A stretch of 64,000 nt of DNA, taken from assembly GCA_014651175.1 (NCBI GenBank), contig BMWJ01000004.1:372001-436000 (forward strand), written 5' to 3'. Numbering within the stretch: the first letter of the stretch is position 1; each line of letters opens with the position of its first letter. Source of the stretch: Streptomyces clavifer. GTDB taxonomy: Bacteria > Actinomycetota > Actinomycetes > Streptomycetales > Streptomycetaceae. Positions 51,344 to 61,017 of this stretch are shown here, piece after piece. Position numbers and translations under genes: made by a program. Below the pieces are notes generated by a model that saw only the letters and a program-made list of their open reading frames with translations, did no database searches and was not told the DNA's origin.

Positions 51344-52108
51344 ATGAGTGATCTTCTGAACGGCAGAGTCGTCCTCGTCACCGGGGCGAGCAGCGGCATC
51401 GGCGCGGCTGCGGCCCGGGTGTTCTCCCAGGAGGGCGCGACGGTGGTCCTCGCCGCGCGCCGGGAGGACCGACTGGCCGCGCTGGTGGCCGAGTTGCGGG
51501 ACAAGGGTGCGGAGGCGTCCCACGTGGTCTGTGACGTCACCGTGGCGGAGGACGCCGCCCGGGCGGTGGACTTCGCGGTGAACACGTACGGGCGCCTGGA
51601 CTCGGCGTTCAACAACGCGGGGCTCGGCGGCGACCGGACTCCCCTGCACCTGATGGGCGATGACGTCTACGACGCCGTCATGGACGTCAACGTGCGCGGT
51701 GTCTGGAACTGTCTCCGGTACGAGATAGCGGCCATGCTGTCGAACGACGGGGGCTGCTCCATCGTGAACACCGCCAGCGTGGGCGGCCTGGTGGCCATAC
51801 CCGCCGCCGCGCCCTACATAGCGGCCAAGCACGCGGTCGTCGGCCTGACGCGGGCCGCCGCCGACGAGTACGCGCAACAGGGCATCAGGGTGAACGCCGT
51901 GGCCCCGGGCACCACGCGCAGTGAGATCACCGCCGACTGGTTCGGGCGCAATCCGGGCCTGGAGGAGATGGTCAACAGCATGACGCCGCAGGGCCGTACG
52001 GCCGAGCCCGAGGAAGTGGCCAACGCGGCGGCCTGGCTGCTCAGTGACCGCTGCCCGTTCCTCACGGGAACCGTCCTGCCGGTGGACGGCGGCTTCGTCA
52101 ACCAGTGA
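51344..52108 (+). CDS. Short-chain dehydrogenase/reductase
   Basis: The 254-residue SDR has the NAD(P) motif VTGASSGIGAAAA (about 13-25), the NNAG motif (about 91-94), catalytic Ser near 144 (TASVGG) and YxxxK as YIAAKHAV (about 157-161), and the end FLTGTVLPVDGG. ATG at 51344 has no obvious ribosome site; an in-frame ATG at 51308 also exists. It sits tail-to-tail with the afsA homologue. In related loci an SDR reduces the butyrolactone keto intermediate, so that role is a reasonable guess here, but the same motifs fit many SDRs. Confidence 0.85.
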   Translation: MSDLLNGRVVLVTGASSGIGAAAARVFSQEGATVVLAARREDRLAALVAELRDKGAEASHVVCDVTVAEDAARAVDFAVNTYGRLDSAFNNAGLGGDRTPLHLMGDDVYDAVMDVNVRGVWNCLRYEIAAMLSNDGGCSIVNTASVGGLVAIPAAAPYIAAKHAVVGLTRAAADEYAQQGIRVNAVAPGTTRSEITADWFGRNPGLEEMVNSMTPQGRTAEPEEVANAAAWLLSDRCPFLTGTVLPVDGGFVNQ

Positions 52109-52145
52109 GCCGCCGCACGCGCGGGCGGTGACTCCGCGGGGGCTC

Positions 52146-52994
52146 TCAGCCGCACGGACCGCTCAGTCGGCCCCGGAAGACCGTATCGCCGTCCTGCGTC
52201 CCCGTGACCAGCACCGTGGCTCCTCCGGGGCCGGAGGCGGGCGCCCGCTCCGCCTCGATCCAGCAGGGGCGGTCGAGCTCGACGTACCGCTCGAAGGACG
52301 TGTCGACGGTGGTGGCCTCGAAGGTGGCGGGGTGCAGGACGGCGTTGGCCGCCTGGTGGGCGGCCTCGATCAGGACGAGTCCCGGGACGTGGTCGACGGG
52401 GTGGTCGTACAGCAGGACGTTGTCCACGTCGTTGCGCAACCGCCAGTGGTGGGGCCGCCCGCCCGGTGCCAGGACCACATCGGTGCCGGTCGCCCGCCGG
52501 ACGGTGCGCGGGTCGGCCGGTGCGGGGAGCTCCCAGGTGTTCCAGCCGGCGCCGAGGTGCTCGCCCCGGAGCCTGCGGTAGGCGCCGGGGGATATCCAGC
52601 CGAAGTCGCAGTCCGCCCGCGCCACCAGGCTGTCATCCTGGTAGAGGCGGATGTCCATGCCGAGGGAACTCACGGCCCTGCCACGCTTCTTCGGCTCGGC
52701 GAGGGAGATCCCGACGGTCAGCGGGGACGGCCCGGTCGACCGAACCCGGAACCCGGGGGCTACGGTGAAGTCGAAGGAGTGCAGCAGGGTGTGGTGGGAA
52801 AGCGGGACGCCGTACTCCGCGTGCGCGATGAGCAGGCCGCTCTGCCGGATGGCCTGGGTGAGCATCCGGGGGTCGTAGGGCAGTCCGCCATCGGGCGCGG
52901 GCCAGTTGAGGGTGAGCGAGAATTCGCCATCTTCGAGGCGGCGCCATCCGGTGACGAGAACGGCTTCGGCACGTCTGAGGTGCACGTATTCCAT
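52146..52994 (-). CDS. AfsA/ScbA-like butyrolactone synthase
   Basis: The 282-residue protein matches the AfsA family. The N-terminal hotdog half has YDPRMLTQAIRQSGLLIAHA then EYGVPLSHHTLLHSFDF, and the second half has HVPGLVLIEAAHQAANAV. It ends FRGRLSGPCG. AfsA enzymes join a beta-ketoacyl chain to dihydroxyacetone phosphate to start gamma-butyrolactone signals. ATG at 52994 follows GAGGG; a longer start at 53075 (MSGGTVPD) has no ribosome site and would add 27 residues. It is divergent from a receptor gene over a short control region. Confidence 0.88.
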   Translation of the reverse strand: MEYVHLRRAEAVLVTGWRRLEDGEFSLTLNWPAPDGGLPYDPRMLTQAIRQSGLLIAHAEYGVPLSHHTLLHSFDFTVAPGFRVRSTGPSPLTVGISLAEPKKRGRAVSSLGMDIRLYQDDSLVARADCDFGWISPGAYRRLRGEHLGAGWNTWELPAPADPRTVRRATGTDVVLAPGGRPHHWRLRNDVDNVLLYDHPVDHVPGLVLIEAAHQAANAVLHPATFEATTVDTSFERYVELDRPCWIEAERAPASGPGGATVLVTGTQDGDTVFRGRLSGPCG

Positions 52995-53102
52995 ACGGAC
53001 ACCCTCACTGCCCCCGACGTCGGCGCGCGGAGTGTGAGGGAAAACAGGTACGTCGGGCACGGTCCCCCCGGACATGGCGCAAAGTGGGCAGCCTGGCGCT
53101 GA

Positions 53103-53122
53103 TATAATACCGGTTCACCGGT
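53103..53122 (+). promoter_or_regulatory. TATAAT promoter with adjoining ACCGGT inverted repeat (ARE-like)
   Basis: TATAAT at 53103-53108 is a perfect -10 box for rightward transcription. It is followed directly by ACCGGT-TC-ACCGGT (53109-53122), the core of butyrolactone autoregulatory elements. A bound receptor would block the promoter, so autorepression of the receptor gene is expected. The leftward afsA gene could share the site. Confidence 0.75.
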
Positions 53123-53164
53123 CTTTTTTGAAGAAGCGTCAAGCCGAGGTCAAGGGAGCGCGAG

Positions 53165-53812
53165 TTGGCAAGACAGCAACGGGCGATCCGGACGCGCAGA
53201 ATCTTCCTCGAGGCCGCTGCGGAGGTCTTCGACGAGCACGGTTACGACGCTGCCACGATCGCCGCGATCCTGGAGAGGGCCGGCCTCACGAGGGGTGCGC
53301 TCTACTTCCACTTCACCTCCAAGGAGGAGCTGGCGAGGGGCGTCCTCGAAGAGGCCGTGACCTCGGACGGCGTGACTCCGCAGACGTTCAAGCTGCAGGA
53401 GTGGGTGGACATCGCGCTCCTGCTGGCCTACCGGCTGCCCCGTGAACCCATGCTCAGCGCCTCGATACGGCTGTCCGTCGACCCCCGGGCCCGGAGCCTG
53501 TTCGGGACCCGCTGGCCGGACTGGATCACGCTGGGGGCGGAGCTGCTCACCGAGGCCAAGGAGCGGGGCGAGCTGCTGCCGCACGTCGACCCGGTCGCCA
53601 CGTCCCGGCTCCTCGTCGGCGCGTGGACCGGTGTGCAGCTGGTGACGGAGTCGATGGCGGACGCCCCGGACCTGGTCACGGAGATCTCCGCGCTCTTCGA
53701 GCTCATCCTCCCCAACAACGCCGTCCCCGGTGTGCTGGCCCGGCTCGACACCTCCCCGCACCGCGCCGAGCGCATCATCGAGGAGAACAGGGCCGCCGCC
53801 GCCGCGTCCTGA
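53165..53812 (+). CDS. Gamma-butyrolactone receptor-like TetR regulator (ArpA/ScbR type)
   Basis: The 215-residue repressor has the TetR head with FLEAAAEVFDEHGYDAATIA, AGLTRGALYFHFTSKEELA (HTH, about 10-55) and a long ligand-binding helical part with a conserved Trp pair in TRWPDWITLGAELL. Start TTG at 53165 follows AGGGAG. The divergent AfsA-like gene and ARE-like palindrome make a butyrolactone-sensing role likely. It is probably the active receptor, since the neighbouring second copy is a relic. Confidence 0.88.
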   Translation: MARQQRAIRTRRIFLEAAAEVFDEHGYDAATIAAILERAGLTRGALYFHFTSKEELARGVLEEAVTSDGVTPQTFKLQEWVDIALLLAYRLPREPMLSASIRLSVDPRARSLFGTRWPDWITLGAELLTEAKERGELLPHVDPVATSRLLVGAWTGVQLVTESMADAPDLVTEISALFELILPNNAVPGVLARLDTSPHRAERIIEENRAAAAAS

Positions 53813-53914
53813 CCCCCGCATGCCGCGCGGGAGGGCTTCCGGCCCGCCGGCACGCTTCACCCGACCGGGTGCGGCGCGACTGCGACGTCGCTGGTCAGCG
53901 GTCAGGCTGGCCCC

Positions 53915-55620
<1,706 letters not shown>

Positions 55621-56635
55621 ACCGCACGGTCCGGGCAGACGTGGCCGCAGCCCGTCGCGTGCGAGGCCATGGTGCCGAAAGGTACGTCCGTGGTGTGGAT
55701 CCCGAACCGCACCGGGCAGGAGAAGCGTGAAGCGTGACAGGGCCGGAATCCAGGAAGCACCGCGTCACCCGGACGCAGCCGGTGACGACGACCACCTCGT
55801 CGCGCCGGTCCCCCCTCGGCCCGAGCAGAATCCGAACGGCTTTCCCGCAGCGACCCGAGGCCGCTTCCCCGGGAGCGTGGCTGTAGGCCCCGTCCATGAA
55901 CAGCACGGCATGACAGCACTTTCGGAAGACTCCCTCGGTGCGCCGCTCGGTGTGGCCGGCCCGCAGGGCCGCGCGCGTCACCCCGACGAGCGGTACCCGG
56001 GGCAGCAAGCACCACAGCACGTGCAGCAGTCCGGCGCGGAGCCGGACGACCGTGGCCACGCCCCTGCCGGGGTGGCCACGAAGTGGACCGGAAGGTGGCC
56101 CACCTCCGGGGTGGGCGGACAAGCGGCGCACGCCGCCGGGACGGGACGAGGAGGAATCCCGGGGCGTCGATCCCGCGCCCGACCGACCGAGCCGGAGTCG
56201 GCTACCGCGCCCGGCGAAGGGGAAGTCCTCGGAATCCCGGCGCCCGTGCCGGGTCACGTTCCCGTGTGACAGCGACGACGACAGACCGCGCCACGGCGGG
56301 TCCGGTCGTGCTGATCGATGGAGGGACCGATCGATGGAAGGGCTGACGGCTCGATGGCGCGAGTGAAGCGGAGCGGTCCGAGTCCGGAGGTGGGGGAGGA
56401 GCCGATTCCGTCGGTGTGAGCGGGACGCGGGGAGAGGGACATCGCGACGGCGATCCCCCACGGCCGGGACACAGGGCGCTCCGGCAGCCGGATCAACGCC
56501 GCGCGTGCGAGGACGGCAGGCGCAGGGACGTGGCAAGGGCCTCGACGGGTCCTGCGCGCGGCGCCCCGGCCGTGCGCCGTGCCCCTGCCCTGCTCCGGCG
56601 GGCACTGACCGTGCCCGGCGCCCGGTGTCCGGGCC
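55621..56635. other. Gene-poor kilobase
   Basis: No reading frame here has a recognisable family, start signal and coding bias together. Long open frames on the minus strand (for example 55610-56605) are high-GC shadows with Arg/Gly/Pro-rich text. A 10-base direct repeat GATCGATGGA is at 56313 and 56329. The stretch may hold a degraded gene or control DNA. Confidence 0.5.
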
Positions 56636-56839
56636 TCAGTGTCCCGCGTGTTCCGTCGGCTCGGGCTCGTCCGTCGGCACGTACCTGCCGCAGGCGGGGT
56701 TCCGGCACGGGCCGGGGCCCCAGAGGGGTACGAAGATGCCGAGGGTCTTGTGCCGTGCCAACACGGACGCGACGGTGTGCTTGCAGGCGGGACACGCGTA
56801 CTCCGCCTGCCGATGCGTCTGGCGCTTGGTACTGACCAT
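56636..56839 (-). CDS. Small zinc-ribbon protein
   Basis: The 67-residue protein reads MVSTKRQTHRQAEYACPACK with CPAC (about 16-19) and CRNPACGRYVPT (about 46-57), two Cys pairs forming a treble-clef or zinc-ribbon. Both flanks are charged and there is no membrane segment. Such microproteins are common in Streptomyces with no known role. ATG at 56839. Confidence 0.72.
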   Translation of the reverse strand: MVSTKRQTHRQAEYACPACKHTVASVLARHKTLGIFVPLWGPGPCRNPACGRYVPTDEPEPTEHAGH

Positions 56840-56972
56840 GTACTCACGGTAGCCCAAACGTGTGCAGAACGAGACATTTAGTTTTCTTTGGTGAGGCTCC
56901 AGGAAAGGCGCTCGCCGCCGGAACCTGGTGCCATGGAACGGGGGACCCACCCGAGGAAGGGACCACCCGGTC

Positions 56973-57731
56973 ATGGCAGCACTCTCCCCGGCCGCGGGCC
57001 TGCGCTCCGTGCGTGCCGTGGTCTTCGACACGGACGGGGTGATCACCGACTCCGCGCCGGTGCACGCCGCGGCGTGGAAGAGGGCGTTCGACGCCTGCCT
57101 GTCGGCCCATGGGGGCCAACGTCCCTTCGACGAGGGGGACGACTACCGCCGCCACGTCGACGGCCGGTCGAGGAAGGACGGCGCGGCCGCCTTCCTGAAG
57201 TCGCGCGGGCTGGACCTCCCCGAAGGCAGTCCCGACGACCCGCCGGGCACGGAGACGGTGTGGGCGGTCGCCGCCCGCAAGGACGAGGTGTTCACGGAAA
57301 GCCTGCGCGCCGCCCCGGTCGCCGTCTGGCCGGGCACGGTCCGCCTCCTGCACGTGCTGCGCGAGGAGAGGGTGCCGTGCGCCGCCGCCTCCGCCTCCCG
57401 GCACGCGACGGAACTGCTCTCCGGGGCCGGTCTCCTGGACCTCTTCGAGACCGTGGTCGACGGCAACGAGGCGCGCCGGCTGGCACTGCCGGGCAAACCG
57501 GATCCCGCCCTGTTCGTGGAGGCGGCCCGACGGCTGGGCACCCCCGCCGAGGACACCGCCGTCGTGGAGGACGCTCTGGCCGGAGTGGAGGCGGGCCGCC
57601 GCGGCGGGTTCGGGCTGGTCGTCGGCGTCGACCGCACGCACACCCCGGCCGGTGCCGCCGACCTTCGCCGCCATGGTGCCGACGTCGTGGTGTCCGATCC
57701 CGGGGATCTGCTGACCGGCGGGGACGACTGA
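56973..57731 (+). CDS. HAD-superfamily beta-phosphoglucomutase-like hydrolase
   Basis: The 252-residue protein has motif I VVFDTDGVITDS (catalytic Asp pair, about 17-28), a cap domain, motif II AASAS and motif III KPDPALF with EDALAGVEAG (about 195-204). It fits beta-phosphoglucomutase or sugar-phosphatase members. Its stop overlaps the GH65 start (TGATG), so they are translationally coupled. GH65 plus beta-PGM is the usual pair for phosphorolytic breakdown of an alpha-linked disaccharide: the phosphorylase gives beta-glucose 1-phosphate, the mutase gives glucose 6-phosphate. ATG at 56973 follows GAGGAAGGG. Confidence 0.88.
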   Translation: MAALSPAAGLRSVRAVVFDTDGVITDSAPVHAAAWKRAFDACLSAHGGQRPFDEGDDYRRHVDGRSRKDGAAAFLKSRGLDLPEGSPDDPPGTETVWAVAARKDEVFTESLRAAPVAVWPGTVRLLHVLREERVPCAAASASRHATELLSGAGLLDLFETVVDGNEARRLALPGKPDPALFVEAARRLGTPAEDTAVVEDALAGVEAGRRGGFGLVVGVDRTHTPAGAADLRRHGADVVVSDPGDLLTGGDD

Positions 57732-60202
57732 TGGCGAGGGCCTGGACCTGGTCCTACGAGGGGTACGACCCGGCGAAGGAGCGCCTGCGCGAGGCGCTGT
57801 GCACCCTGGGCAACGGCTACTTCGCCACCAGAGGGGCCGCGTCCGAGACACCGGCGGGCGGACCGCACTACCCGGGCACCTATGTGGCGGGCTGCTACAA
57901 CCGGCTGACCTCCTCGGTCCAGGACCAGCAGGTCGAGAACGAGGACATGGTCAACCTCCCCGACTGGCTGCCGCTGCGCTACCGCATCCACCCGGCGGGG
58001 GCCCCCGCCGGCCCGTGGCTCTCACCCGACCACCCGTACCTCGTCGACCACCGCCAGTCGCTCGACCTGCGCGGCGGGACGCTGACCCGCCGGTCCGTGT
58101 ACGAGGACGGGACCGGCCGCCGTCTGACGGTGGAGCAGGAACGCCTGGTGCACATGGGCGACCCCCATCTCGCCGCACTGCACACGGTGTTCACCGCCGA
58201 CGGCTGGGCAGGCGGGGTGGAGGTGGAGTCCGGGATCGACGGTGACGTGCGCAACGCCGGAGTCGCGCGGTACCGGGACCTGGCGAACCGGCACCTGACC
58301 GGCTGGGAGACCGGTACGGAACCGGAGTCCACGGTCTGGCTGCGCTGCCGCACGGTGGAGTCGGACATCACCGTCGCCCTGGCCGCCCGTACCGTGGCCG
58401 CGCGTGGGCCCGGCGCGGGCGCTCGGGCGGCGATCGACGAGCCGGAACCGGCGGGGGGCGGCCGGGCGGCCGGGCGGGACCACCGGGCACGGCCTCGGCA
58501 GATGCCCCGCGCCGTCGTGCAGAGCCTCGTGCTCCCGCTGGGCCCGGACGAGAGTGCCGCCGTCGACAAGACGGTCGCGCTGTACACCTCCCGCGACCCG
58601 GCGATCGGCAGCCCCCGGCAGGCCGCCGTGTCCGCGGTGCGCAGGGCCCCCGCCTATCCGGGGCTGCTCGCCTCGCACCACCGGGCCTGGGCCGACCTGT
58701 GGCAGCAGGTCAGGCTGGACGTGCCCGGCGAGCCCGGCCACATCCTGCGCATGCACCTCTTCCACGTCCTGCAGACCCTCTCCCCGCACACCGCCGAACT
58801 CGACGTCGGGGTACCGGCCAGAGGACTGCACGGCGAGGCGTACCGCGGCCATGTGTTCTGGGACGAGCTCTTCGTCCTGCCGTTCCTGAACCTCCATTTC
58901 CCGGAGGTCTCACGGGGGTTGCTCGACTACCGCTACCGGCGGCTGCCCGCGGCCTGCCGTGCGGCGCACGAGGCGGGCAGGGCCGGTGCGATGTACCCGT
59001 GGCAGAGCGCCGACGAGGGACGCGAGGAGACCCAGGAGCTGCACCTCAATCCGCGCTCGGGCCGCTGGCTGGCCGACCGTTCGCGGCTGCAGCACCACGT
59101 CGGCTCCGCGGTCGCGTACAACGTGTGGCAGTACTGCCAGGCCACCGGCGACACGGAGTACCTGTACTCCAAGGGCGCGGAGATGATGCTGCAGATCGCC
59201 CGCTTCTGGGCGGACAGCGCCTCGTGGGACGACGGCCTGGGGAAGTACCGCATCCTGGGCGTCGTGGGACCCGACGAGTACCACGACGCCTACCCCGACG
59301 CCCTGGCGGCGGGCCTCGACGACAACACCTACACGAACGTGACGGCGGCCTGGGTCCTGGCCCGCGCCGGCGAACTCTGCCGGGATCTTCCCGACAGCAG
59401 ATGCCGTCAGCTCCTCGACCGGATCGGGCTCGACCCCGCCGAGCTGGCCCGCTGGGACGACATCTCCCACCGGCTGCACGTGCCGTACCACCGTGGTGTC
59501 ATCAGCCAGTTCGCCGGATACGGCGATCTGGCCGAGCTCGACTGGGAGGGCTACCGGGCACGGTACGGGGACATCCGGCGGCTCGACCGGATCATGGAGG
59601 CGGAGGAGGACACCGTCAACCGCTACCAGGCGTCCAAGCAGGCCGACGTCCTGATGCTCGGCTACCTCTTCTCCCCCCAGGAGCTCGCCGCCCTGTTCCG
59701 GCGGCTCGGCCACGAACTCGACGACGACACCTGGCGGTCCACGGTCGACTACTACGTGGCCCGGACGAGCCACGGCTCCACCCTCAGCTCCCTCGTCCAC
59801 GCCTGGGTGCTGGCCAGGGTGCACCGCGACGACGCGTGGACGTACTGCGAGGAGGCGCTCACGGGTGACGTGGCGGACATCCAGGACGGCACGACGGAGG
59901 AGGGCATCCACCTCGGGGCCATGGCCGGCACGCTCGACTTCGTCCAGCGCGGCATGACGGGCCTGGAGACCCGGGAGGACGCGCTGTGGCTGAGCCCGGC
60001 CACCCTTCCCCAGCTGTCGAAGTTCCGGGTACGGCTGCGCTTCCGGCGGCACTGGGACGTGGACCTGCGCATCCGTGCCGAGCGGCTCAGGATCGCCGTG
60101 CCGGACGACGGCCGGCCCGGGGTGCGGGTCGTGCTGGGCGGGCACACGTACGTCATCGCCCCCGGAACGGCCCGCTGGCTCGAGCTTCCCGCAGCCGAAT
60201 GA
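57731..60202 (+). CDS. Glycoside hydrolase family 65 phosphorylase
   Basis: The 823-residue protein has the GH65 layout: a beta-sandwich N-terminal domain (about 1-290), an (alpha/alpha)6 barrel (about 300-700) and a small C-terminal domain. The general acid lies in VVGPDEYHDAYPD (about 512-524), phosphate contacts in YQASKQADVLMLGYL (about 633) and TSHGSTLSSLVHAW (about 679). The SHGSTLS form, not the HDSSLS form, is more often seen in trehalose or kojibiose-type enzymes than in maltose ones, but the substrate is not settled. ATG at 57731. Confidence 0.9.
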   Translation: MARAWTWSYEGYDPAKERLREALCTLGNGYFATRGAASETPAGGPHYPGTYVAGCYNRLTSSVQDQQVENEDMVNLPDWLPLRYRIHPAGAPAGPWLSPDHPYLVDHRQSLDLRGGTLTRRSVYEDGTGRRLTVEQERLVHMGDPHLAALHTVFTADGWAGGVEVESGIDGDVRNAGVARYRDLANRHLTGWETGTEPESTVWLRCRTVESDITVALAARTVAARGPGAGARAAIDEPEPAGGGRAAGRDHRARPRQMPRAVVQSLVLPLGPDESAAVDKTVALYTSRDPAIGSPRQAAVSAVRRAPAYPGLLASHHRAWADLWQQVRLDVPGEPGHILRMHLFHVLQTLSPHTAELDVGVPARGLHGEAYRGHVFWDELFVLPFLNLHFPEVSRGLLDYRYRRLPAACRAAHEAGRAGAMYPWQSADEGREETQELHLNPRSGRWLADRSRLQHHVGSAVAYNVWQYCQATGDTEYLYSKGAEMMLQIARFWADSASWDDGLGKYRILGVVGPDEYHDAYPDALAAGLDDNTYTNVTAAWVLARAGELCRDLPDSRCRQLLDRIGLDPAELARWDDISHRLHVPYHRGVISQFAGYGDLAELDWEGYRARYGDIRRLDRIMEAEEDTVNRYQASKQADVLMLGYLFSPQELAALFRRLGHELDDDTWRSTVDYYVARTSHGSTLSSLVHAWVLARVHRDDAWTYCEEALTGDVADIQDGTTEEGIHLGAMAGTLDFVQRGMTGLETREDALWLSPATLPQLSKFRVRLRFRRHWDVDLRIRAERLRIAVPDDGRPGVRVVLGGHTYVIAPGTARWLELPAAE

Positions 60203-60226
60203 CGCGGGGGCGCCGGGCGGTGGAGG

Positions 60227-60931
60227 TCAGGACGGCCGCGCGGACACGAGGACGCCGATCTTGTCGATGCGGTGTTCCGGATTGTTGTTGCCGTCCCGCC
60301 AGTGGTTGCCGGCCGCGTCGTCCTCAGGAGTGGCACAGGTGGAGAGGGTGATCATCGCCCGGGTCGGCTTCACACCCGGTTCGCCCGGGACCTCCGCCCG
60401 CTGTTCCGCGAGGGAGCGCTCCGACCGGAAGGAGGTCTCCCTGGTCCCGGTGATCCGGTACTCGTACACCGTCCCACCCTCCGTGACGAGGACGAGATCG
60501 CCCCTGTCCAGGGACGGGAGCTCGCGCAGCGGGCCGCCCGCGGAGAGCCGGTGGGCCGTCACCAGGTAGTTCCCCGTCTCACCGGGACCGACGCCCCCCT
60601 CCGCGCCGTACGGACTCGCGGCGGCACCGCGGTCCTGGATCCGGGTGCCCGCCCGGTCGTCCGTCGTCCCCTCGTAGGGGACTACGCGCAGGTCCGTGAG
60701 ACCGAGCGCCGGAATGGCGAGGGTCGCCGTCACGGTGCGCGGGTCGGTCCGGTCGGCCGGGGGCCGCACGGAGGCGGCGGGCGCCGGCACGGCAGCGACG
60801 GCGGCGGGGGCCGCGGCGGGCGCCGCCGGGGGCGGCTCGGCCGCCACCGCCGCACAGCCGGCGGCGAGGACGACGACCGCCGCGCACGCGACCGCCCGGG
60901 GAGCTCTTCGGAGTCCGTGGAGAGGATGCAT
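60227..60931 (-). CDS. Class E/F-type sortase
   Basis: The 234-residue protein has a signal or anchor segment (about 13-35), an Ala/Pro-rich linker and the sortase fold (about 70-230). The catalytic triad residues are visible: His in LVTAHRLS (about 134), Cys in MITLSTCATPED (about 204) and Arg in HWRDGNNNPEHRIDK (about 220). It anchors or links surface proteins; no LPxTG-type substrate is found in the window. ATG at 60931. It is convergent with GH65. Confidence 0.87.
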   Translation of the reverse strand: MHPLHGLRRAPRAVACAAVVVLAAGCAAVAAEPPPAAPAAAPAAVAAVPAPAASVRPPADRTDPRTVTATLAIPALGLTDLRVVPYEGTTDDRAGTRIQDRGAAASPYGAEGGVGPGETGNYLVTAHRLSAGGPLRELPSLDRGDLVLVTEGGTVYEYRITGTRETSFRSERSLAEQRAEVPGEPGVKPTRAMITLSTCATPEDDAAGNHWRDGNNNPEHRIDKIGVLVSARPS

Positions 60932-61017
60932 GGAAGACCCGGATTCGGTAGCCGGTGTGTGCCGGGGGACGGCCCGGGAGCGCGGGCCCGCCTCCTCCAG
61001 TACAACACCGGCGGCCG

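Noticed and set aside
52995-53075. Longer N-terminus for the AfsA-like protein
   Set aside because: In frame but with no ribosome site; kept only as an alternative start.
56313-56338. Direct repeat GATCGATGGA, 16-base period
   Set aside because: Only two short copies; no link to a gene or mobile element.
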